DNA of 64,000 bases from contig NZ_VRMG01000008.1 in NCBI RefSeq assembly GCF_008040105.1, positions 310,001 through 374,000 of the forward strand. Reading direction: 5' to 3'. Below, one piece after another: positions 50,874 to 58,946 of the stretch; the first letter of the stretch is position 1, and each line of letters starts with the position of its first letter. A program made the position numbers and the translations under genes. The DNA comes from Lacisediminihabitans profunda (GTDB taxonomy: Bacteria > Actinomycetota > Actinomycetes > Actinomycetales > Microbacteriaceae). The notes under the pieces were generated by a model that saw only the letters and a program-made list of their open reading frames with translations, made no database searches and was not told the origin of the DNA.

Positions 50874-51983
50874 CTAGCCGGCGAGCCAGGCGTTGAGCTT
50901 CTGCGTAGCCAGAGTGAAGTTCTTCGTGTACCAGGCGACGTCCTGCAGCACCGTCGTCCCCGGGTTCACGGTCTTGTTGTAGACCTGCAGTTTCTTCGCG
51001 TTGGCCGACAGCACGGGCTTTGTCGCGAGGTTGACCGGCGCGACACCGAGCGTCTCCGAGATTCCCGTGACGGCGGCCGGGTTCGCGACGGCGCTGGCAA
51101 GGAACGCTTCGGCCGCCTTCGCCTTCGGGTCGCCCTTCGGCACCGCGAACGCGTTGATGGATGCGACGGTCTTGTCCCACACGATGGTGATCTTCGTGCC
51201 GCTGTCGAGCAGCGGTACGTCGCGGGAGTCGGCGAGCATGAACATGTCCACCTGGCCGGATGCGACATCCTGTTGCAGCACGCCGACGTTGGGCGCGAAG
51301 ATGGTGTCGTTCCGGATGCTGTCGAGCTTCTTGAGCGATCGGTCGATATCGAGCGGGTAGAGCTTGTCGGGCTTCACCCCGTCGGCCAGCAGCGGGTATT
51401 CGAGGATGCCGTTCTGAAGGTTGGTGAGCATGCCCCGTTTGCCGGGGAACTTCTTGGTGTTGAAGAAGTCGGCGAGCGTCTTGGGGGCCTTGCTCGGGTC
51501 GGGGAAGGCATCCGTGCGGTAGGCGAACGGGCTGGCGTTGATGAAGTTGCCGATGTAGCACTTGCCCACGGTCTGCGGTACGAGGTTCTTCTGGTCGACG
51601 CTGGAAAGATCGAGCGGCTCGAAGATGGTGCCGCAGCCTTGCTGTGCTGCGGCGGGCGACGTCGCAACGATGTCCTGCTGGATCGATCCGGCCTGCACCT
51701 GCGCCTGCACCTGCGCGACGTCGGGCGGCGAGGTGTTGACGAAAGTCACGTTGGGGTGCTGCGCCATGTACGGCTGCTGGTAGTACTTGATCATCGCGTC
51801 TTGGCCCACGCCGCCGTACCCGACGAAGGTGAGGCTCACGGGCGCGGTGTCCTCTGCCGATCCGCTGGAGCTGGCGGATGGGCTCGCCGTTCCTCCGCCG
51901 GCGGAGCACCCTGCGAGGAGTAATGCTGCCGCGGTGATACTGACGCCTGCAAGAGCAATTCTGGATCGTGACACCGATGTCAT
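50874..51983 (-). CDS. Orphan ABC transporter substrate-binding lipoprotein (polyamine/iron-type)
   Basis: The 369-residue lipoprotein has lipobox LLLAGC (Cys26) and a family-8/6 solute-binding fold: SLTFVGYGGVGQDAMIKYYQQPYM after the linker, LVPQTVGKCYIGNFINASPFAYRTDAF near 130, LADFFNTKKFPGKRGM near 170 and a C-terminal NAWLAG. Proteins of this shape bind spermidine-like or other small ligands. No permease or ATPase gene is adjacent, so it may share membrane subunits elsewhere, for example those at 4855-8891, or belong to a lost system. A palindromic IclR-type site lies 150 bp upstream. Confidence 0.83.
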   Translation of the reverse strand: MTSVSRSRIALAGVSITAAALLLAGCSAGGGTASPSASSSGSAEDTAPVSLTFVGYGGVGQDAMIKYYQQPYMAQHPNVTFVNTSPPDVAQVQAQVQAGSIQQDIVATSPAAAQQGCGTIFEPLDLSSVDQKNLVPQTVGKCYIGNFINASPFAYRTDAFPDPSKAPKTLADFFNTKKFPGKRGMLTNLQNGILEYPLLADGVKPDKLYPLDIDRSLKKLDSIRNDTIFAPNVGVLQQDVASGQVDMFMLADSRDVPLLDSGTKITIVWDKTVASINAFAVPKGDPKAKAAEAFLASAVANPAAVTGISETLGVAPVNLATKPVLSANAKKLQVYNKTVNPGTTVLQDVAWYTKNFTLATQKLNAWLAG

Positions 51984-52134
51984 CCTTCCGTCTGAATACC
52001 CGACTTCACCGTCGGGCAGGTGTTCGTAATGCGTCTGTGCAATACATTATGTGAACATTAGCCAGACTCGGCCCCGGTTTACAAGGGTGCAGTCGTCATT
52101 TGTTATCAATTTGTGTTCGAATTACCGCAGGGCC

Positions 52135-52151
52135 TGTTCACAATACGAACA
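52135..52151. promoter_or_regulatory. Palindromic operator upstream of the orphan binding-protein gene
   Basis: TGTTC, spacer ACAATAC, GAACA: a 5 bp inverted repeat. The sequence CACAATACGAACAGAT is nearly repeated (15 of 16) at 53028-53043 before the SDR gene. The IclR gene between them is the obvious regulator. Confidence 0.6.
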
Positions 52152-52165
52152 GATGCGGAGAGGCG

Positions 52166-52942
52166 TCAGGCGCCGATCATGCTGCTGAGGTGCTCGGCAG
52201 CGGCGCGCAATGTCTCCACGCGCTCCTCCGAGCCCTGACCGGGCGCGAGCACCGCCGTCGTTCCGAGAATGCCCATGGCGGCCTGCACATCGCGGCCGCC
52301 GAACACCGGTGCGGCCACCGATGCCAGTCCGATGCGGCCGAGATCGGCCCAGGCGATGCCGTTGCGGCGCACCTTGGCCAATTCCTCCTGCTCGGCCCGC
52401 GCCTCTGAGGGCGAGAGATTCGCGTGCAGCCGAGCGGCGACATCCGGATTGACCTGGTAGGCGAGCAGAGCGCGGGATTGCGCTGCCTTGAGTTCGAGAA
52501 CGGTGCCGACATGCACGGTCAGCACGATCGTGCCCTCGTTCGCCTCCTCGACCAGAGTGACGATCGCACCCGACCGGCCGAGAAAACTCAGCACCGTCGT
52601 CAGGCCAGTGCTGTCGGCCACCTGGCGCATGATGGTCGGGGCGAGGGTCAGGATCTCCTGGCGCTCCGAGACCAGTGCGGAGACCTGGTCGAACAATGGA
52701 CCGGGTCCGAAGCTCGCGTTGAGGAATCCGGTCGCCTGCAGCGACTGCAGGTAGCGGTATGCGGTCGTGCGGTTGAGCCCCAGACGCTCTGCGACGAACG
52801 CCGGGCGAAGCACTCGCGTCTCCTGGTTGAGCAGGGAGAGGATGTTGGCGGCCCGCTCGATCGACTGGATTGTGCCGTGCTCGTTGTCCGACAGGGAGAC
52901 GGCGGCATCTTCCACACCCTGCTGGATCGAATCGCTATTCAT
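52166..52942 (-). CDS. IclR family transcriptional regulator
   Basis: The 258-residue regulator has the winged helix (IQSIERAANILSLLNQETRVLRPAFVAERLGLNRTTAYRYLQSL) and the IclR effector domain (AAQSRALLAYQV, ASVAAPVFGGRDVQAAMGILGTTAVL). The ATG at 52942 is the reasonable start; longer frames are unsupported. It is divergent from the SDR gene at 53065 with a TATAAT -10 and GAACA-type repeats in the shared region. The same repeat is found on the other flank at 52135. It probably represses the four-carbon acid sugar genes and the orphan binding protein, released by a sugar acid. Confidence 0.88.
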   Translation of the reverse strand: MNSDSIQQGVEDAAVSLSDNEHGTIQSIERAANILSLLNQETRVLRPAFVAERLGLNRTTAYRYLQSLQATGFLNASFGPGPLFDQVSALVSERQEILTLAPTIMRQVADSTGLTTVLSFLGRSGAIVTLVEEANEGTIVLTVHVGTVLELKAAQSRALLAYQVNPDVAARLHANLSPSEARAEQEELAKVRRNGIAWADLGRIGLASVAAPVFGGRDVQAAMGILGTTAVLAPGQGSEERVETLRAAAEHLSSMIGA

Positions 52943-53009
52943 GCTATGAACAGTAACGCCCCGGTGCCCGACGCGTCGCCGGGACTCGGCCAACGGGCCG
53001 GTCGGGGCA

Positions 53010-53043
53010 TATAATGAACATCAGATACACAATCCGAACAGAT
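53010..53043 (+). promoter_or_regulatory. Promoter and IclR operator of the SDR/OtnI operon
   Basis: TATAAT at 53010-53015 is a perfect -10; downstream CACAATCCGAACAGAT (53028-53043) matches the site at 52135. A repressor here would cover the transcription start. Confidence 0.65.
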
Positions 53044-53064
53044 CGAGAAGCTGAGGACAGAACT

Positions 53065-53841
53065 ATGGCCAATGAGGCAACGACGCCCGGCGCTCCGCTC
53101 GCAGGCAAAGTAGTGCTCGTCGTCGGCGCGAGCGCAGGCATCGGTGCCGATGCCGCACGCGTGTTCGCCCGAGACGGAGCATCCGTCATGCTTGCCGCAC
53201 GGACCGAAGGGCCGCTCGCCGCCATCGCGGACGAACTCACCGCCGCAGGGCATGACGTGGGGTACGTGCTCGGCGACGTCAGCGCCGCCGCCGACGTTGC
53301 CCGCATCGTGGACGCCGTCGTCGAACGGTTCGGGCGACTCGACGGAGCCTTCAACAATGCGGGCCTCACGCAGTCCGGCCGACTCGACGAGGTCAGCGAA
53401 GCCGACTTCGACCGCATCATGGCCGTGAATGTGAAAGGCGTCTGGCTCTGCCTACGGGAAGAGCTGCGGGTGATGCGCCCCCAGGGCTCCGGGTCGATCG
53501 TCAACGTCAGCAGCATCGGCGGAATCCGAGGCAGCTCGGGACTCGGTGCGTACCAGGCGACGAAGCACGCGGTGATCGGCCTCACCAGAACGGCGGCACA
53601 CGACAACGGGCCGCTCGGCATCCGCGTGAACGTCATCGCCCCGGGGCCGACCGAGACGCCCATGCTCGACGAGACTCGCCTGGCGATCCCTGGCGGTGTG
53701 GAAGCGCGCATCGCTGCGACGCCGCTACGCAAGGTCGGAACGGGCAGGGAGGTCGGCGACGCTGCAGCCTGGCTGCTGAGCGACCGGGCGAGCCACATCA
53801 GCGGCGTCGTGCTGCCGGTGGACGGCGGGTACAGCGCGTAG
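53065..53841 (+). CDS. SDR family oxidoreductase
   Basis: The 258-residue SDR has GASAGIGADAA (cofactor) near 18, FNNAGLTQSGRLDE near 95, Ser in VNVSSIGGI and YQATK with Tyr and Lys near 160. The ending SHISGVVLPVDGGYSA is usual for 3-oxoacyl-ACP-reductase-like SDRs. The start ATG at 53065 has GAGGACAG upstream. It is followed after 9 bp by the hydroxypyruvate isomerase-like gene. In this context it most likely oxidises a hydroxy acid or sugar acid feeding the 3-oxo-tetronate steps. Confidence 0.87.
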   Translation: MANEATTPGAPLAGKVVLVVGASAGIGADAARVFARDGASVMLAARTEGPLAAIADELTAAGHDVGYVLGDVSAAADVARIVDAVVERFGRLDGAFNNAGLTQSGRLDEVSEADFDRIMAVNVKGVWLCLREELRVMRPQGSGSIVNVSSIGGIRGSSGLGAYQATKHAVIGLTRTAAHDNGPLGIRVNVIAPGPTETPMLDETRLAIPGGVEARIAATPLRKVGTGREVGDAAAWLLSDRASHISGVVLPVDGGYSA

Positions 53842-53850
53842 CCTCGAGAC

Positions 53851-54693
53851 GTGACAGCCGATCCCGAGGTGCTCGAACTCGTCGCCAACGTCTCCCTGCT
53901 GTTTGCCGAACGGCCGTTGCTCGATCGATTCACCGCCGCAGCCGAGGCTGGCTTCGCCGCGACCGAATTGTGGTGGCCGTTCGACGGCCCCACCCCGAGC
54001 GAGCGCGAGGTGACGGCGCTGTTATCAGCGGTCATGGGCTCCGGCATCCCGCTCGCCGGCATGAACCTGTGGGCCGGCAACATGCCGGGCGGCGAGCGCG
54101 GAGTGCTCTCGCAGCCGGTGCACACCCCCGCGTTCCGGGCCAGCCTGGGCGTGTCGGCGCGCGTCGCGGAGACGACGGGGTGTCGGGTCTTCAACGCTCT
54201 CTATGGGCAGCGCCTCCCCACCGAGACGCCGGAGGATCAGGACAGCACGGCCCTCGATAATCTTGCGTATGCCACATCGATGCTCGGCACGAACGGCGGA
54301 ACAGTGCTGCTCGAACCGCTGAGCGTCGGGCTCAACGGCGCCTACCCGCTCCAGACCGTCGCCGACATCCTCCCGATCGTGCGTCGCGTGCGAGAGCTGA
54401 CAGGAGGGGACCACATCGCCCTCCTCTTCGACACCTTCCATCTCGCGAACAACGGCGAGGATCTTGTCACCGCGATCGACGCCGCCGCGGACCTCATCGG
54501 GCACGTGCAGTTCGCCGACTCCCCCGGTCGCGGCGAGCCCGGCACCGGCCACATCGACTTTCCGGTCGTGCTCGAAGGGCTGTGGGGCGTCGGCTATCGC
54601 GGCGCGATCGCCTGCGAGTACGTGCCGACCGTGCCCACGCTCGACACCCTCGGCTGGGTCGCCGGGATGCCGCACCTGCGCGGAATCGCCTAG
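53851..54693 (+). CDS. otnI: Hydroxypyruvate isomerase family protein (OtnI-like)
   Basis: The 280-residue TIM-barrel sugar isomerase (AP endonuclease 2 superfamily) has ELVANVSLLFAERPLLDRF at the start, GFAATELWWPF, LWAGNMPGGERGVL, VLLEPLS with the metal Glu near 147, LFDTFHLANNGEDL with Asp and His near 190, and HVQFADSPGRGEPGTGHIDF. This last block is the signature of the hydroxypyruvate isomerase/2-oxo-tetronate isomerase group. With the DenD-, LtnD- and OtnK-like genes on the opposite strand it fits isomerisation of 2-oxo-tetronate to 3-oxo-tetronate. The GTG start and a 9 bp gap to the SDR show one operon. Confidence 0.85.
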   Translation: MTADPEVLELVANVSLLFAERPLLDRFTAAAEAGFAATELWWPFDGPTPSEREVTALLSAVMGSGIPLAGMNLWAGNMPGGERGVLSQPVHTPAFRASLGVSARVAETTGCRVFNALYGQRLPTETPEDQDSTALDNLAYATSMLGTNGGTVLLEPLSVGLNGAYPLQTVADILPIVRRVRELTGGDHIALLFDTFHLANNGEDLVTAIDAAADLIGHVQFADSPGRGEPGTGHIDFPVVLEGLWGVGYRGAIACEYVPTVPTLDTLGWVAGMPHLRGIA

Positions 54694-55661
54694 GCGCCGT
54701 CGCGGTAGGCGAGCACAATGTCGTCGAAGGACCGTTCCGCCTTGAGACCGAGGGCGAGCGCCCGCGGGGTCGCGAAGGTTGCCGGCCAGCTCGTGACGAT
54801 GGCCGCGATGGACGGCACATCAGTCCAGTCCACCAGCGCCGCGACGTGGTCACCCGCCACGCGAGCGAGGGCGGCGACCATCTCGCGCGGCGATGTCGTG
54901 AGGGCAGGAAGGTTCATCGCGGTGCGGCTGCCCCATGCTTCGTCCGTCGCCGCCGCGGCGAGCTGGATGCCGTCGAGCGTTCGACGCGGCGAAGACAGGG
55001 CGACCGGCGTGTCTGGTGGCACCGGGCATGCGGCTCGGATGCCCGCGAGCGGCTCGCGGATGATGCCGGAGAGGAAGCTCGAGGCGGCCGCGTTCGGCGC
55101 GCCGGGCCGCACCGCGACGGTCATGAGCCGCACGCTGCGGCCGCGAACAAATCCCTTGCGGGTGTAGTCGGCGACGAGCTGCTCGCCGATGAATTTCTGG
55201 ATGCCGTAACTGCTCTGCGGGCGCGGCAGAGTGTCGTCGTCGACGGCGCCGATCGGCCCGATGGCCGGGTCGCTGCCGAAGACGGCGAGGGAACTGGAGA
55301 ACACGAGCACTGGGCAGACCGGGCGCGAACGACACAGCTCGAGGAGCGCTCGGGTCGCGTCGACGTTGGTGGACATTCCGAGGTCGAAGTCCGCCTCGGC
55401 AGCCGAACTCACCACGCCCGCGAGGTGGAAGATCAGTTCGGCGTCCGCGAGTGCTGGCAGCGTCGAGATGAGATCGCCGGTCGCCACCCGCACCCTTGGG
55501 TCGGCGGCCACATCCGCAGGGGGCCTGACGAGGTCGGCAATGATCAGTTCGTCGAGCGGCCCGTACTGCTCACCAGCCACCGTGAGGTGCGCCGCGGCGA
55601 GCAGCCGTCTGGCGAGTGCCGCTCCGAGGAAGCCGGCTCCCCCGGTGATCGCGACCTTCAT
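54690..55661 (-). CDS. denD: D-erythronate dehydrogenase-like protein (DenD, extended SDR)
   Basis: The 323-residue extended SDR has GGAGFLGAALARRLL near 7, FHLAGVVSSAAEADFDLGMSTNVDATRALL near 79, SSSLAVFG near 125 and SYGIQKFIGEQ with Tyr and Lys near 148. The block VRLMTVAVRPGAPNAAASSFLSGIIREPLAG is that of DenD, the NAD-dependent D-erythronate dehydrogenase of the four-carbon acid sugar pathway. It is not an ordinary UDP-glucose epimerase, as automatic annotation may state. It converges on the OtnI-like gene, both stops being read from one CTAG. It is the last gene of the long minus operon. Confidence 0.85.
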   Translation of the reverse strand: MKVAITGGAGFLGAALARRLLAAAHLTVAGEQYGPLDELIIADLVRPPADVAADPRVRVATGDLISTLPALADAELIFHLAGVVSSAAEADFDLGMSTNVDATRALLELCRSRPVCPVLVFSSSLAVFGSDPAIGPIGAVDDDTLPRPQSSYGIQKFIGEQLVADYTRKGFVRGRSVRLMTVAVRPGAPNAAASSFLSGIIREPLAGIRAACPVPPDTPVALSSPRRTLDGIQLAAAATDEAWGSRTAMNLPALTTSPREMVAALARVAGDHVAALVDWTDVPSIAAIVTSWPATFATPRALALGLKAERSFDDIVLAYRDGA

Positions 55662-56605
55662 CGGCTGACCTCCGTGATCCGCTCAAGTACCGGTGCGACG
55701 GTAGCGCGCAATGGCTGCAGATGCGCATCGAACTCGGTCGCGCGACGGGGATCCTGCACCTTGACCCCGAGCACTTCCAGTCGGGAGGCGACGGATGCGG
55801 TGAGCGCCGCCGCGATCGCCGACACCGTGAGCAATGATGACGGGTCGACGGTGGCGACCGGGTTGTGCGCATCCGCCCAAGCTGCGCCGAGTGGGCCGCC
55901 GGTCGCCGATGCGCCCGAGACCATGAACCCGGCCAGCGTGCCCGCCGATTCCAGAGCGGCGAGCTGGGCGACCGGCGAGTCCGGCGACCTGCCGTCGATC
56001 GCCGACCGACCCCAGTTGATCACCTGGCCGATGGTCGCATCCGTTCGGGGGCGCGCGGCGAGCACCGCCGCGATCTCGGCCTCGAGCGGCAGGAAGCCCT
56101 TCTCGACGGGGCGCGCCGCTGTCCAGGCATCGCAGTGTTCAAGGAGCAGCGCGATGCCGTGCGCGTCGGCGGCGAGTTCGGTGAGCGACAACGCCAAGCG
56201 ACCGGGATCGCCGCCGCCGCGCGGTGCCGAGGCGAGGTGGATGGCCCGCACGGTGCGTCGATCCGTCACCTCGTCGAGTCGGCGCGCCTGCTCGAGCGCT
56301 GCCCTCACGTCTGCCAGCGCCGCCGCGCGACCGCCGTCATCGGTTGAGGCGAGCCCGTAGGCCGCATCGGCGCGAATTCCGGCCATCGTCGGCGGCAGCA
56401 TGGTGATGACCACGTGCCAGTCCGTCGGCAGCAGAGACCCAAGGCGCACCACGCCGTCGCGATGGAGCCCGCCGCGATAGGGGATCTCCAGGCCGTGCGC
56501 CCCGTCGATGGCGGCCAGCGCGGCGTACCACTTGTTCTCGTGCACGGTGAGCACGTCTGCGGCCGGCTCGAGCGCATAGGCGCCGAGGGTGATGCCGTCG
56601 ATCAC
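55658..56605 (-). CDS. DUF4862-like TIM-barrel protein
   Basis: The 315-residue protein starts GITLGAYAL, has LEIPYRGGLHRD near 40, ITMLPPTMAGI near 70, HLASAPRGGG near 125 and LLEHCDAW near 155, and then INWGRSAIDGRSPDSP near 195. This looks like the DUF4862 family, related to xylose isomerase-like barrels. HLASAP and LLEHCDAW contain residues that could bind metal. Function is unknown. It overlaps DenD and LtnD-like genes by 4 bp on each side, so it should act in the same sugar acid pathway, perhaps as an isomerase or epimerase. Confidence 0.7.
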   Translation of the reverse strand: MIDGITLGAYALEPAADVLTVHENKWYAALAAIDGAHGLEIPYRGGLHRDGVVRLGSLLPTDWHVVITMLPPTMAGIRADAAYGLASTDDGGRAAALADVRAALEQARRLDEVTDRRTVRAIHLASAPRGGGDPGRLALSLTELAADAHGIALLLEHCDAWTAARPVEKGFLPLEAEIAAVLAARPRTDATIGQVINWGRSAIDGRSPDSPVAQLAALESAGTLAGFMVSGASATGGPLGAAWADAHNPVATVDPSSLLTVSAIAAALTASVASRLEVLGVKVQDPRRATEFDAHLQPLRATVAPVLERITEVSR

Positions 56606-57510
56606 GGTTGCTCCCTCTGCCCGCCCTCGGCGAGCATTCTGACGATCGTCGAATCGTCGCTGGTGCCGAGGCCGGCGCGCTCGGCGATCACGTAGAGCTG
56701 ACCGGCAGCCGCCGCGACGGGTGCCGGAATGTGCGCGTCCGCGGCGAGCCGGGCGACGAGTGCCATATCTTTGACGAAAATATCGACGCGGGAGCGAACC
56801 TCGGGGTCGCCGTCGAGCGCCTGCACCATTCGGGGGCCGCGATCGCTCAGCATGAAAGAGCTGGCCGCCCCGGCAGACAGCGTCTGCACGACCAGGGCCG
56901 GGTCGAGGCCGACGCCGACCGCGAGTGCGACGGCCTCGGCGGCGGCCGCTATGTGCACCCCCGCGAGCAGCTGGTTGATGACCTTCACGAGCTGTCCGTC
57001 GCCCACCCGCGGGCCGACGATCGTCAGGGTGGAGGCGAGGCGCTCCAGCACGCTGCGGGCCGCCACGACATCGTGCTCCGCGCCGCCGACCACGATGAGC
57101 AGCTCGCCGTTGCCGGCCCGCACGGGGCCACCGCTGATCGGCGCGTCCACTAGGCCGAGTCCGGCTGCGGCGAGCCGATCGCCGAGGGCGCGCGCTGCAT
57201 CCGCGCCGATCGTGCTGGTGAGGAGCACGACGGCACCCGCCGGGAGTGCGGATGCCGCCCCCGCCTCACCGAATAGCGCATTCTCCGCTTGCACGCCGTC
57301 GCGTACCGAAAGGATGAGCAGCTGCGCGCCGTCGCCGGCGCCGGCCGCTGACTCCACCGCGACCACCCCGCCGTCAGCGGCTAGCCGACGCCGCGCCGGC
57401 GCCGTGTCGTAGCCGCGCACCGTGACTCCGGGGGTGGCTGCCAGACGCAGTGCCATAGGCAATCCCATCGCGCCGAGTCCGACGATCCCGACCGTGCTGG
57501 TGCCATTCAT
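56602..57510 (-). CDS. ltnD: L-threonate dehydrogenase-like (LtnD; HIBADH superfamily)
   Basis: The 302-residue beta-hydroxyacid dehydrogenase has VGIVGLGAMGLPMALRL near 7, DAPISGGPVRAGNG near 125 and GDGQLVKVINQLLAGVH with the catalytic Lys near 176. LtnD oxidises L-threonate to 2-oxo-L-threonate with NAD+. It lies between the DUF4862 and OtnK-like genes with 4 bp overlaps. It differs from the HIBADH copies at 37769 and 39442. Tartronate semialdehyde reductase is the alternative; the OtnK neighbour favours a tetronate role. Confidence 0.85.
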   Translation of the reverse strand: MNGTSTVGIVGLGAMGLPMALRLAATPGVTVRGYDTAPARRRLAADGGVVAVESAAGAGDGAQLLILSVRDGVQAENALFGEAGAASALPAGAVVLLTSTIGADAARALGDRLAAAGLGLVDAPISGGPVRAGNGELLIVVGGAEHDVVAARSVLERLASTLTIVGPRVGDGQLVKVINQLLAGVHIAAAAEAVALAVGVGLDPALVVQTLSAGAASSFMLSDRGPRMVQALDGDPEVRSRVDIFVKDMALVARLAADAHIPAPVAAAAGQLYVIAERAGLGTSDDSTIVRMLAEGGQREQP

Positions 57511-58946
57511 GCTCTCTCCAGTCTGTTAACGACCTCGGCCAGCGACGAGTCGCCCCCGACGTTTCCGGCGAAGACGATGTAAGCGAGCCCCTCCGCCGTG
57601 CCGGATGTCGCCTGCCACAGCGAGACGATTCCGGGCAGCAGGGAGCCGCGAACCCACGCGCGGTGGATGTCCAGCGCGACGGTGGCGATATCCGATGAGG
57701 TGATGCCACCCTTTGCCACCACGAAGCGCGGGCGACGGTCGGCGACGATCCGGCGCACCGTGGTCGAGAGAGCGGCGCTCACCCGCCGGGAGATGTCGAG
57801 GCTGGCTTCGGCATCCGCCCCGGTGCGAAGGGTGCGCGAGGTGGTGATCACGACCAGTCGGTGGTCGAGGTGCACCAGCGCGTGTGCGACCACCTCGGCG
57901 ATGTGCGCCTCGGCGTCTCCCTCGACAATGCGAGCGACGTCGAGTTCCACCCGGGCGAGGTCGCGGTCGGCGGCGAGCCTTTCCACCTGCCGCGTGGTGA
58001 CACCAACATGGGAGCCGACGACGACGAGACCGTGAACAGGCGATGTCCCCACGATGGCGGAGAGCTCCTCGTCGGAGAGCGGCGGCTGAGTTCCTTGACC
58101 GAGGCGGGCACGCACGAAGGAGGGCCCGACGCGGTACAGAACTCTGCGGCCCGCACTCTCTGCAGCGAGCACGGCGAGCGTTGCGGCCCTGAGGTCGTCG
58201 TCGACGATCGCGTCGATCACGACTACCTGGCAGTTGTGAGCAGCCCGGAGCGCTTCGACGAGCGCTCCCGCGCGGAGCTCTGCCGACTCCGAACGGATGG
58301 CGTCGATCCCCACCGAGACGACCGATGCGGCCGGAATCCGGCCACCGCTCTTCTCCTCAACCCAATCGGCGAGGCGGGAGGACCGATAGCCGAACGTCGC
58401 GTCGCGCGCGAACTCGCCGTGCGCCACCGGCCGCAGTCCATCGTCACCGCGCACCCAGTGGATGCCGTCCACGGTGACCCGGCCGGCATCCAGATAGGCG
58501 GGCGCGAGCAGCACGGCATCGATGGGCTGGCCATGCTCGGCGGAGACCGCGGCGAGCACGTCGGTCTCCAGCGGGAAATGGCCTCGGAGCGTGGAATCGC
58601 CGCGACTGGCGAAGACCAGGTCGACGCCCAGATCAGCGGCGATGTCGAGGCAGCGGCTGGCGACCTCGCGATTGCGCGCTGCGGCGTCCGCTTCGGAGAG
58701 ACTGCGAGTGTTGGTCAACACGAAGAACCCCGGGCCGCCCTGAGCGAAAGCCCAGGCGATGTCGTCGGCCTCCCACCGGGTCAGCACCGGAACGCCGCGC
58801 ACGGTCTGGGTTCCGGTCGGATCGTCGTCGAGCACCACGACCCGGCGTGCCGTCGGCAGAGCTGCCCGCATCTCGGCGGCGCCGACCGCACGGATGCTTG
58901 GCAGCGCGGCGGCCCAGTCTCGCCCCCGGGCGACTACCTCGCTCAT
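57507..58946 (-). CDS. otnK: Four-carbon acid sugar kinase family protein (OtnK-like, DUF1537)
   Basis: The 479-residue kinase has the N-terminal substrate motif VLDDDPTGTQTVRGVPVL near 35, SRGDSTLRGHFPLE near 114 and a C-terminal nucleotide domain ending VVAKGGITSSDIATVAL near 412. This is the four-carbon acid sugar kinase (DUF1537) family, which phosphorylates 3-oxo-tetronates and similar sugar acids with ATP. In the classical pathway a class II aldolase (OtnC) follows to decarboxylate the phosphate to dihydroxyacetone phosphate. No OtnC gene is seen here, though an HpcH/HpaI aldolase gene lies three genes away. It overlaps its neighbours by 4 bp. Confidence 0.88.
   Translation of the reverse strand: MSEVVARGRDWAAALPSIRAVGAAEMRAALPTARRVVVLDDDPTGTQTVRGVPVLTRWEADDIAWAFAQGGPGFFVLTNTRSLSEADAAARNREVASRCLDIAADLGVDLVFASRGDSTLRGHFPLETDVLAAVSAEHGQPIDAVLLAPAYLDAGRVTVDGIHWVRGDDGLRPVAHGEFARDATFGYRSSRLADWVEEKSGGRIPAASVVSVGIDAIRSESAELRAGALVEALRAAHNCQVVVIDAIVDDDLRAATLAVLAAESAGRRVLYRVGPSFVRARLGQGTQPPLSDEELSAIVGTSPVHGLVVVGSHVGVTTRQVERLAADRDLARVELDVARIVEGDAEAHIAEVVAHALVHLDHRLVVITTSRTLRTGADAEASLDISRRVSAALSTTVRRIVADRRPRFVVAKGGITSSDIATVALDIHRAWVRGSLLPGIVSLWQATSGTAEGLAYIVFAGNVGGDSSLAEVVNRLERA

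Noticed and set aside
54582-56360. 592-residue plus-strand frame opposite DenD and DUF4862
   Set aside because: Antisense shadow frame with no recognisable domain; the minus genes have catalytic motifs and operon overlaps.
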